Positions 1-6,793 of a stretch of DNA of 37,403 nt are shown one piece after another. The stretch comes from an uncultured Prevotellaceae bacterium. Lineage in GTDB: Bacteria > Bacteroidota > Bacteroidia > Bacteroidales > Bacteroidaceae. The notes beneath the pieces are model-generated. The model searched no databases, was not told the DNA's origin, and was given only the letters and a program-made list of their open reading frames with translations. Location: NCBI GenBank assembly GCA_900316985.1, contig ONFE01000033.1, forward strand, positions 1 through 37,403, written 5' to 3'. Position 1 is the first letter of the stretch, and every line of letters starts with the position of its first letter. Made by a program: the position numbers and the translations under genes.

Positions 1-67
1 ATCTTTGCTTGTACTAAAGTCAATTATTTTCCGTTACTTTGCAGAAAGACAACCGATAAAACCATTG

Positions 68-1699
68 ATGATGAAAGAAAAACTGAAGAATATCTTGCGG
101 CTATTGCTGCGCAGTCCTCGGGAATTTCCTGTGGAGGCTTTCATGGGACTGGCCTTCTTTGCCATTGCCGCCTGGAATACGGGATATGCCCAATGGGATG
201 AAGCGCTGCACCAAATGGTCAGCGGGGTTAATGCAGACATCCTTTTGCTGTTTGTGCCGCTGTTGGTGCTGACCTTCTGGCTGCACAAGGTGAACCGCTG
301 GGCTTACGTGGTCTCGGGATTCCTTTTCCTGCCGCTGATGGCGCTCAACCTGAAGCCTTTCCTCATGACCTATGGTTTCGGCTTCACCTATGTGCTAGCG
401 GCCATCCTGTTGCTGGTGGGCGTCAAGCGCATGGACAACCGCAGTTTTGCCGCCCATGCCCTGCACGTGGTGACGCAACTGTTCTTCGGACTTGTCATCG
501 CAGGCATCATCACGGCGGCCCTTCTGGCTATCTTCGCTTCCTTCTTCTACATCTTCGGCATCAAAGAACCCGAGAATTTCTACGTTTACATGTGGGAATT
601 CGTGTGGTTCTTCATTGCCCCACAGGTGTGCTGCACGCTGATTACCCAGGGTGAAGACGAAGTGAACGAACCTGCCCAAGTGCTGCAGCTTATCCTGAAC
701 TTCATCCTGTCGCCGGCCATCATCATCTATACCATCATCCTCTATGCCTATTTTATCAGAATAGTCCTAGAATGGGACTTGCCCAAGGGCGGCGTGGCCT
801 GGCTGGTAATGGGCTTTGTGACGGTAGCGATGGCGGGCCGACTGATGCAGTATGTGCTCAAGCAGCACTATTACGACTGGTTCTACCGCAACTTCACGTG
901 GATTGCCATTCCGCCGCTCATCCTCTACTGGATAGGCTCTATTTATCGCATCCGCCTCTACAGCTTTACCGAAAGCCGCTTCTACCTGATGATTGCAGGT
1001 GTGCTGATGACGCTTTTCGTGCTGATGTTGCTCTGGAAGCGCTCACGCCGTTTCCAGCTGATGGCCCTCATCTTTGGCGCTGCCATCATCCTGTTTACCT
1101 ATATCCCAGGCATCTCTGCCAAGAGCATCGGACTAAATTGTCAGAAATCACGCCTGCATCAGATGATCAGCCAACTGAAACTGACCGATCCGAAGACGGG
1201 CAAGTTCGTAAAAGAACTGAACTTGGAGGAGATCAGGAAAGACAGCGTGCTTAGCGCCCAGTTTATTGAAACGTGCAGTTTGATCTCCTACGTGAGAAAC
1301 GACGTCGGGCGTGATGCCTTCGAGCAGCAATACGGCGAATGGAGTTGGTTCGAAAGCCAGTTCGCCGGGAACCACGATAAAGAGGATGTAGAAGAGACCA
1401 CCTACATTCTAACAAGTCCGATTTATCTGGGCGAGTTTAACATGATGGTTCCCACCGAGGACTATAGACTCAGAGAAGACGAGGGAGTCGTAAAAGTGAT
1501 GAGGAAAGACAGTACCGTTTTGACTTATCCCATCGGAGAGCGGCTGCGGAAGAACCCAAAGATACTTGATAATCCCGACAGCCTGTTCGTATGTAAGAAC
1601 GATTCTCTGATGCTAGTCTTAGCGTCTGTATCCGTTGAAAAAGATCGGGTTACAACGATTAATACATACGAATTTCAATTGTTTAGAAAACGGAAATAA
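68..1699 (+). CDS. DUF4153 family multi-pass membrane protein
   Basis: The reading frame is open from base 5, but the two adjacent ATGs at 68 and 71 give the N-terminus expected for the family (MKEKLKNILRLLLRSPREFP); the upstream bases include a promoter-like TTACTTTGC at 34-42. The first two thirds is strongly hydrophobic, with roughly ten membrane segments broken by short loops. The last 180 residues or so are polar (ELNLEEIRKDSV, then a beta-rich tail) and are probably extracytoplasmic. DUF4153 proteins are common in Bacteroidetes and have no established biochemical role. The gene ends at a strong hairpin shared with the convergent downstream gene. The family call is by recognition of the N-terminal signature and hydropathy; function unknown. 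Confidence 0.75.
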   Translation: MMKEKLKNILRLLLRSPREFPVEAFMGLAFFAIAAWNTGYAQWDEALHQMVSGVNADILLLFVPLLVLTFWLHKVNRWAYVVSGFLFLPLMALNLKPFLMTYGFGFTYVLAAILLLVGVKRMDNRSFAAHALHVVTQLFFGLVIAGIITAALLAIFASFFYIFGIKEPENFYVYMWEFVWFFIAPQVCCTLITQGEDEVNEPAQVLQLILNFILSPAIIIYTIILYAYFIRIVLEWDLPKGGVAWLVMGFVTVAMAGRLMQYVLKQHYYDWFYRNFTWIAIPPLILYWIGSIYRIRLYSFTESRFYLMIAGVLMTLFVLMLLWKRSRRFQLMALIFGAAIILFTYIPGISAKSIGLNCQKSRLHQMISQLKLTDPKTGKFVKELNLEEIRKDSVLSAQFIETCSLISYVRNDVGRDAFEQQYGEWSWFESQFAGNHDKEDVEETTYILTSPIYLGEFNMMVPTEDYRLREDEGVVKVMRKDSTVLTYPIGERLRKNPKILDNPDSLFVCKNDSLMLVLASVSVEKDRVTTINTYEFQLFRKRK

Positions 1700-1707
1700 G
1701 CACACAT

Positions 1708-1744
1708 AAAAAACCGCTCCCCAACTATAGGGAAGCGGTTTTTT
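1708..1744. terminator. Bidirectional intrinsic terminator
   Basis: Arms AAAAAACCGCTCCC and GGAAGCGGTTTTTT pair with one mismatch around a short loop. The A-run on one side and T-run on the other give a U-tract in both directions, so it can end both the DUF4153 transcript and the convergent secreted-protein transcript. Confidence 0.9.
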
Positions 1745-1767
1745 CGTATCTAATCGTTAGCAATAGA

Positions 1768-2817
1768 TTACTTGATGAACTTCTTACCGTTCTTCACAAC
1801 GATGCCGCGGAATCCGTTGCCAACCTGTTGTCCAGCAAGGTTAAAGGTCTTTTCGCTGATGGCTGCCTTGTCAGCTGCGATGTCGCTGATGCCATTGGTT
1901 CCGCCTATGAACTGGAATCCATAGCAACCGAGCTGGCTCTTAGGATTGAAGGCATAATAAGTCTTGCCTGCTTCCACGTTGAAGGTGATGTAGCCAAGAG
2001 CGGGACGGTTCTCTGTCACACCATTGGTGTGCTGCATGATGTAGTCCTCGGGCATGGTTCCTTCGTTAATGTATTTTTCCGAACCGGGCACTACTACCTT
2101 CTCGCCATATTCATTCTCAACTTCTTCCTTAAAGTAGGCGAAGTTAGTGTTCTGGTAGTAGAATTTCACGGCGATGTCGGTATTAGGCAGAATCTGCTTG
2201 GTTTCTGCATCTACAACATATACGGGGTGATTACCCTTGTTTACATAGACGCCGAGTGTGAGACTGCCAGCTGCCTTAGGCTCAATCTTGATGAAAGCAC
2301 CCTTCACAGGCATGTCCTTGCCTGCGGTCCAGTAAATGTCGCTGGTGTCACCAATCTTGAAAGCTTCTTGACCTTGATCATTTATAATATAGTAATCCCA
2401 ATACACGAAGGTGGGGTTGCCCTTAGGCATCAGGCACGATTCGAATTTGGGGTTACAATTTTCGGTGGTCAGGGCCTCGTTGTTGCCTTCACCACCTCTT
2501 ATGCTCCAGTATTCCAAGGTCTTTCCGTCTTCAACGTCCATCTTCGAAAGATTGTTAGGCGTAGAGACAATGGTCAGCGTCACATTGTCGGTTGAACCGG
2601 TAATGGTCTCGCTAGTGAGTGTTCCGGGCACGCTGGTATCAGGACCTTCGACATTACCTGCGGCATACACTCCTTCTGAGGTTGTTGACTGCACAGCACC
2701 TGCAACGGCGGGCTTGTCGCCCGAACGGTCAACGGCTGTTGCTGCGCTCCAGATTTCCTGAGCATTAACACTTGTGGCTGCGAGTGCCACTGCAATCAGA
2801 GTAAAAAATTTTTTCAT
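1768..2817 (-). CDS. Secreted protein of unknown function with Prevotella-type C-terminal tail
   Basis: 349 residues. A clear signal peptide (MKKFFTLIAVALAATSVNA, cut before QE) starts the protein. The mature part is rich in Thr, Asn, Gly and aromatics and looks like one or two beta-sandwich domains, with a segment (FNVEAGKTYYAF near residue 285) typical of secreted Bacteroidales adhesive or glycan-binding modules. The end, TFNLAGQQVGNGFRGIVVKN followed by GKKFIK, has the short 'NLxGQxV..GIxVxxGKK' tail found on many secreted Prevotella proteins and resembling type IX secretion C-terminal signals. No catalytic motif is visible. It is a single-gene unit with its own promoter and a shared terminator. 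Confidence 0.8.
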   Translation of the reverse strand: MKKFFTLIAVALAATSVNAQEIWSAATAVDRSGDKPAVAGAVQSTTSEGVYAAGNVEGPDTSVPGTLTSETITGSTDNVTLTIVSTPNNLSKMDVEDGKTLEYWSIRGGEGNNEALTTENCNPKFESCLMPKGNPTFVYWDYYIINDQGQEAFKIGDTSDIYWTAGKDMPVKGAFIKIEPKAAGSLTLGVYVNKGNHPVYVVDAETKQILPNTDIAVKFYYQNTNFAYFKEEVENEYGEKVVVPGSEKYINEGTMPEDYIMQHTNGVTENRPALGYITFNVEAGKTYYAFNPKSQLGCYGFQFIGGTNGISDIAADKAAISEKTFNLAGQQVGNGFRGIVVKNGKKFIK

Positions 2818-2867
2818 ACGCTTTAATTTTATTGGTTTTTGATTCGTTTATCAATATTTAGTCCTTT

Positions 2868-2883
2868 ACGGACTGTAGTCCGT
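2868..2883 (-). promoter_or_regulatory. Hairpin at the predicted 5' end of the secreted-protein mRNA
   Basis: The strand of the gene reads ACGGACTACAGTCCGT, a near-perfect palindrome that starts within a few bases of where transcription from the adjacent -7 box should begin. A competing smaller stem (GTCC..GGAC) uses the same right half. Such a 5'-terminal stem could protect the mRNA; this is inference. Confidence 0.45.
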
Positions 2884-2885
2884 CG

Positions 2886-2893
2886 CAAAATTA
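2886..2893 (-). promoter_or_regulatory. Promoter -7 box (TAATTTTG) for the secreted-protein gene
   Basis: On the minus strand TAATTTTGC matches the Bacteroidetes TAnnTTTG box, 68 bp upstream of the start codon. A clean -33 TTTG is not present at the usual distance, so the match rests on the -7 box alone. Confidence 0.55.
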
Positions 2894-2925
2894 ACGTTTA
2901 AAGCATAAATATGTAACTATCAGTT

Positions 2926-3007
2926 TCTTAAATTATTCTTTTTTAACAATTTTAACAACGTTGGGCTCTTAAATTATTCTTTTTTAACAATTTTAACAAC
3001 GTTGGGC
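2926..3007. repeat. Exact 41-bp tandem duplication
   Basis: Bases 2926-2966 and 2967-3007 are identical (begin TCTTAAATTATTC, end CAACGTTGGGC). Each unit holds an inner doublet TTTTAACAA and a CAACGTTG palindrome. It lies just upstream of the promoter of the secreted protein and about 440 bp before the GH2 gene. Either recent slippage or a doubled regulator site would explain it. Confidence 0.95.
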
Positions 3008-3047
3008 GTTGAATAATGCGCAATGTCATCCTAAAAAATAAACAATA

Positions 3048-3182
3048 AAGCGCTTATTTATCCGTTTTTTGCCAAAAATAGGGGGGAAGATAGAGGGAAG
3101 ATAGAGGGTTAAAAGCCCTTACCCCCTACCGATAAGCGCTTGAATTATAAGATGTTACCTCAAAGATAGAGGGGATAGAGGG
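3048..3182. repeat. Structured G-rich repeat element (GATAGAGGG x4)
   Basis: Outer arms AGCGCTTAT (3049-3057) and ATAAGCGCT (3132-3140) pair. Inside them TAGGGGG pairs with CCCCCTA, and AGGG with CCCT. The nonamer GATAGAGGG occurs as two close pairs, at 3089 and 3100, then at 3165 and 3174. The layout (repeat pair, complementary C-rich stem, GATAA, repeat pair) parallels the AAGGGTGTC elements at 23991 and 27428, with different sequence. Function unknown. Confidence 0.7.
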
Positions 3183-3222
3183 TTTAAATCGTTTTTTCGC
3201 GTATGGAGATATCATCTGGCCG

Positions 3223-3247
3223 GGTACAAAGTAATTTAGTTTGTACC
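3223..3247. promoter_or_regulatory. Operator candidate 1: GGTACAAA-N9-TTTGTACC
   Basis: A perfect 8-bp inverted repeat with a 9-bp A/T-rich centre, about 200 bp upstream of the GH2 start. The same sequence, with a weaker left arm, returns 66 bp later. Symmetry plus repetition upstream of a catabolic operon suggests a dimeric regulator site; the regulator is not identified. Confidence 0.5.
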
Positions 3248-3290
3248 TCAAAACACCATCAGATGCAGGGCTTCCAATGAGAGATTGAAG

Positions 3291-3313
3291 AACAAAGTAA
3301 ATTAGTTTGTACC
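3291..3313. promoter_or_regulatory. Operator candidate 2: AACAAA-N9-TTTGTACC
   Basis: Second copy of the preceding palindrome; 18 of its core bases (ACAAAGTAAATTAGTTTG) match copy 1 with one change. A lone left half-site GGTACAAA follows at 3391-3398, 46 bp before the GH2 start codon. I could not place a convincing TAnnTTTG promoter for the operon in 3314-3443. Confidence 0.45.
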
Positions 3314-3443
3314 CCACTCCATGATGAATCGCCACACATCCTTCACAAGCATAAAAACCGACGGATGGTGAATATTAAAAGAAAAACGAGGGTACAAATA
3401 CGCGCGAGCGCGGTCATAATATAGTAAATCATCAACTCACAAT

Positions 3444-6296
3444 ATGAAAAGAATCATACTTAGCGGACTGCTTTTGGCTGCCATGACCACAACGGTAATG
3501 GCCAATGACACGGAAACACACCGCCAATACCTGAGCGGCAGGGGCTGTGACGATATGGTGCAATGGGATTTCCAGTGTACCGACGGGCGCAACAGCGGCA
3601 AATGGACAAAGATCGGTGTGCCTTCTTGTTGGGAACTGCAAGGTTTTGGCACTTACCAATATGGCATGCGCTTCTACGGCAAGGCCACGCCCGAGGGCAT
3701 TGCCGATGAGAAGGGACTCTATAAATATGAGTTCACGTTGCCGAAGGAATGGGAAGGCCGGCAGATTCTGCTCACCTTTGAGGCTGTTTTCACCGATGCC
3801 CGGGTGACCATCAATGGCCGAAAGGCTGGCTCCGGACTGCATCAGGGTGGCTTCACGCCGTTCCAGTTTGACGTGAGCGATCGCATTTTCTTTGGCAATA
3901 AGAAGAACCGCCTGGAGGTGGAAGTTTCCAAGGAGAGCAGTTCGCCGCAGGTGAATTTGGCTGAGCGCCGCGCCGACTATTGGAACTTCGGCGGCATCTG
4001 GCGTCCCGTTTATATTGTAGCCAAGCCTGTGCAGAACATCCGGCGCGTAGCCATCGATGCCCGTGCCGATGGGCAGTTCAAGGCGGATGTATTCCTAAGC
4101 AGAGCTACTCAAGGTTCAGTAAGCGTCGATATAATCGACGCCTACGGGAAAAAGGCTGGACAGAGCCAGGCCACGGCCATTCAGGGCGATTATGCTTCCG
4201 TGGAATTTGCGGCCAAGAATCCGAAGCTTTGGACGGCCGAAACGCCCAACCGCTATACCGCCGTGTTCACGCTGAAAGACCGGAATGGGAAGGTGCTTCA
4301 TGTGGAACGCCAGAAGTTCGGCTTCCGCACTATCGAGTACCGCCATTCGTTCAAGGGCGAGAAGCTGCCTTATCCCCATGTTCAGGGATGTGAAGACGAT
4401 GGTGTCTTCATCAACGGACAGAAGGTAATTTTCAAGGGAGCCAACCGCCATTCGTTCCGTCCGGAAACGGGCCGCACGCTCTCGAAGGCGAAGAATATCG
4501 AGGATGTGCTGCTCATCAAGTCGATGAATATGAATGCTGTTCGCCTGAGCCACTATCCCGCCGACCCCGAATTCCTGGATGCCTGCGACTCGTTGGGACT
4601 TTATGTGGAATGCGAACTGCCCGGATGGCACTGGGCGCATGAGACCGTTAACGGTTCGAAACTTGTGGAGGAGATGGTGACACGCGATGTGAACCACCCG
4701 TCGATTATCTTCTGGAGCAACGGCAACGAGGGCGGCTTTAACTACGAACTGGAACCTTATTTCGGGAAGTTCGACCCGCAGAAGCGCGTGGTGCTCTATC
4801 CTTGGGCCAACCGCAACGGTTTCGAAACCAAGCATTACCGCTCGTGGGGCGAGACGGCCGAATATATGCGGCAGAAGGAAATCTTCATGCCAACGGAGTT
4901 CCTGCATGGTCTTTACGACGGCGGTCATGGTGCCGGACTGAAGGATTATTGGCGGCTGATGATGTCGAATCCCCGTTGTGCCGGCGGTTTTCTGTGGGAC
5001 CTGATGGACCAAGGTGTGGTACGTACGGACCAAAACAACCTCGTGGACTGCATGGGTAATTTCGGAAGTGACGGCATCGTGGGGCCTCACATGGAGAAGG
5101 AAGGCTCGTTCTATACCATCCGCGAGGTGTGGAGTCCGGTGCAGGTGAAGTATTGGGACTCAGGAAAGCCCACCATTCAGAACTGCTACGATTTCACCAA
5201 CTTGAAGGACTGTCAGTTCAGTTATAAGTTTTTGCAGATGCCCGCCTATGGCGAGAAGAATGTGAAGGTGCTGAAGGAAGGTAAACTTCCATCGCCCGAC
5301 GTGGCCCCCGGACAGACCTTCAGGTTTGATCTGCCCAAGACGGATGCCGACGTGATACAGTTGACAGCCATTGACCCGAAGGGACAGGAAATCTTCACGT
5401 GGAACTATAAATATATGATGAAGGCCGGTATCCTGAACAAAAACCGTCTTAACGAGAATACGCAGAAGTACACGTGTACAGAGGATGCTGACCAGCTAAT
5501 GGTAAAAAACGGCAACCGCCAGTTTGCCTTCAGCAAGAAGACAGGACTGCTGATGAACGTTACCGTTGGCGGAAAGAAACTGTCGTTCGGCAACGGCCCG
5601 CGCTTTGTGGCTGCCAAGCGCTCAGACCGTTCGCAAGACGGTTTCTATAACCATGATGACAAGGAGGCCTTCCAAAAGAAGACCGACTATACCGAGTATG
5701 CCGACCAGGGAGTTTTCGACGGTTTCACCGTTAGCGACAGCACCTTGGTGGCTAACTACCGTCACGGTTCTATCCAGACGGTTACCTGGCGATTCCTCAG
5801 CGACGGCGGAGCGTACATGAATGTAGATTACTATTTTAACGGAGTGGTTGACCTGTTGGGCGTCTGTTTCGACTATCCTGAGCAGATGATGAAGTCGAAA
5901 CTATGGGTAGGAAAAGGCCCCTATCGCGTCTGGCAGAACCGCATGGAAGGTCCGCAGTATGGTCTGTGGAGCAACGACTACAACGATCCCATCCCCGGCG
6001 AGTCTTGGGAATATCCCGAGTTCAAGGGCTATTTCTCAAATGTCTCCTGGATGAAATTCACCACGCAAGAAGGTCAGTTCGGACTGGAACTCATGAACGA
6101 CAAGGTGGGCGTCTATACCCCCCGAGACGGTCGTGATCATATCCTCTATACCCTGCCCGAGACCGGAATAGGCATCTTTAAGGCCATCCCCGCCGTGCGC
6201 AACAAGGTGAACACCACCGACCTGAACGGTCCCTCGGCCCAGCCCTACTGGAGTAAGGGTAAAGGTAGTATCAGAACCATCCTGCACTTTGAGTAA
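3444..6296 (+). CDS. GH2 family beta-galactosidase, secreted
   Basis: 950 residues with a signal peptide (cut after VMA, residue 20). Order: N-terminal sugar-binding jelly roll (about 30-195, including GFGTYQYGMRFYG), immunoglobulin-like domain, TIM barrel from about 300, then C-terminal beta domains as in LacZ. The acid/base glutamate is E429 in WSNGNEGG. The nucleophile is E485 in PTEFLHG..GGHGAGLKDYW, the counterpart of the EYAHAMGN..GGLKDYW motif of GH2 beta-galactosidases. It should release beta-linked galactose in the periplasm or at the cell surface. It is the first gene of a six-gene run; a palindromic repeat, not a normal spacer, separates it from the next gene. Other GH2 activities such as beta-glucuronidase cannot be excluded. 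Confidence 0.88.
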   Translation: MKRIILSGLLLAAMTTTVMANDTETHRQYLSGRGCDDMVQWDFQCTDGRNSGKWTKIGVPSCWELQGFGTYQYGMRFYGKATPEGIADEKGLYKYEFTLPKEWEGRQILLTFEAVFTDARVTINGRKAGSGLHQGGFTPFQFDVSDRIFFGNKKNRLEVEVSKESSSPQVNLAERRADYWNFGGIWRPVYIVAKPVQNIRRVAIDARADGQFKADVFLSRATQGSVSVDIIDAYGKKAGQSQATAIQGDYASVEFAAKNPKLWTAETPNRYTAVFTLKDRNGKVLHVERQKFGFRTIEYRHSFKGEKLPYPHVQGCEDDGVFINGQKVIFKGANRHSFRPETGRTLSKAKNIEDVLLIKSMNMNAVRLSHYPADPEFLDACDSLGLYVECELPGWHWAHETVNGSKLVEEMVTRDVNHPSIIFWSNGNEGGFNYELEPYFGKFDPQKRVVLYPWANRNGFETKHYRSWGETAEYMRQKEIFMPTEFLHGLYDGGHGAGLKDYWRLMMSNPRCAGGFLWDLMDQGVVRTDQNNLVDCMGNFGSDGIVGPHMEKEGSFYTIREVWSPVQVKYWDSGKPTIQNCYDFTNLKDCQFSYKFLQMPAYGEKNVKVLKEGKLPSPDVAPGQTFRFDLPKTDADVIQLTAIDPKGQEIFTWNYKYMMKAGILNKNRLNENTQKYTCTEDADQLMVKNGNRQFAFSKKTGLLMNVTVGGKKLSFGNGPRFVAAKRSDRSQDGFYNHDDKEAFQKKTDYTEYADQGVFDGFTVSDSTLVANYRHGSIQTVTWRFLSDGGAYMNVDYYFNGVVDLLGVCFDYPEQMMKSKLWVGKGPYRVWQNRMEGPQYGLWSNDYNDPIPGESWEYPEFKGYFSNVSWMKFTTQEGQFGLELMNDKVGVYTPRDGRDHILYTLPETGIGIFKAIPAVRNKVNTTDLNGPSAQPYWSKGKGSIRTILHFE

Positions 6297-6301
6297 CCAT
6301 T

Positions 6302-6338
6302 CCCCCTCCTTAGAAAGGAGGGGCCAGGGGTGGTTGAT
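6302..6338 (+). repeat. Palindromic element, copy A (left of the DUF559 gene)
   Basis: CCCCTCCTT-AGA-AAGGAGGGG forms a 9-bp stem with a 3-nt loop at 6303-6323, followed by the tail CCAGGGGTGGTTGAT. It begins six bases after the GH2 stop codon. The same palindrome plus tail recurs in opposite orientation at 6822-6860, on the other side of the DUF559 gene. It may also weaken read-through from the GH2 gene, though it has no T-tract. Confidence 0.9.
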
Positions 6339-6385
6339 AAATCAAGGTAATAGTGGTGGTAGCTAAATCAAATTAAAACTGCATC

Positions 6386-6793
6386 ATGCTGCACAAAGAA
6401 AAAGTAAACAATCTCACAGATGTAAAGGACCTGCGTCAGGGGCTGAGAACAACAGCCACTCCTGCGGAAATCGCCCTTTGGCAATTTTTAAAGAAAAGTC
6501 AAGTGGGAGGATTAAAGTTCAGAAGGCAGCATAGTGTAGGAGAATTTGTTCTTGACTTCTATTGTCCAGAAATCAAACTCGGTATAGAGTTGGATGGTGA
6601 AGTTCACAATACCCCTATGGCCTACGAACGTGATATGATAAGAACCCAATTTCTGAACCAGAATGGTATATCCGTTCTTAGATACCATAATGATGTGGTT
6701 TTTAATAATGCTCAGGGTATTATCGACAGCATTCTGCACTTTGCAGAGAAAAAAGAAATATTAAAGGGATACCATATTGACGAATTGTTATGA
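6386..6793 (+). CDS. DUF559 / Vsr-like endonuclease-domain protein
   Basis: 135 residues. It has the family signature: an N-terminal LR..TTATPAEIALWQFLKK helix, then KFRRQHSVGEFVLDFYC and KLGIELDGEVH. D57 and E68-x-D70 with H74 fit the active-site pattern of the PD-(D/E)XK/Vsr-like nuclease fold. The protein is full length, cytoplasmic and out of place within a glycan-degradation operon. Its stop codon overlaps the next ATG (ATGA, 6790-6793). Two inverted copies of the palindromic element bracket it (6302-6338 and 6822-6860), suggesting it arrived as a cassette with them. Nuclease activity is predicted from the fold only; the biological role of DUF559 proteins is not established. Confidence 0.85.
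   Translation: MLHKEKVNNLTDVKDLRQGLRTTATPAEIALWQFLKKSQVGGLKFRRQHSVGEFVLDFYCPEIKLGIELDGEVHNTPMAYERDMIRTQFLNQNGISVLRYHNDVVFNNAQGIIDSILHFAEKKEILKGYHIDELL

Noticed and set aside
1-67. N-terminal extension of the DUF4153 protein from base 5 (TTG)
   Set aside because: It would overlap the promoter-like TTACTTTGC; the family N-terminus fits the ATG pair at 68 and 71.
1828-2595. Plus-strand open frame (255 codons) opposite the secreted protein
   Set aside because: The minus-strand frame has a signal peptide, a sorting-like tail and its own promoter; the opposite frame has none of these.
4116-5090. Minus-strand open frame (324 codons) inside the GH2 gene
   Set aside because: Fully contained in a gene with intact catalytic motifs; no promoter, no recognisable protein. 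It is a by-product of codon bias.
6302-6324. Intrinsic terminator of the GH2 gene
   Set aside because: The stem is strong but lacks a T-tract, and the same hairpin occurs inside several open reading frames. Annotated as a repeat instead.
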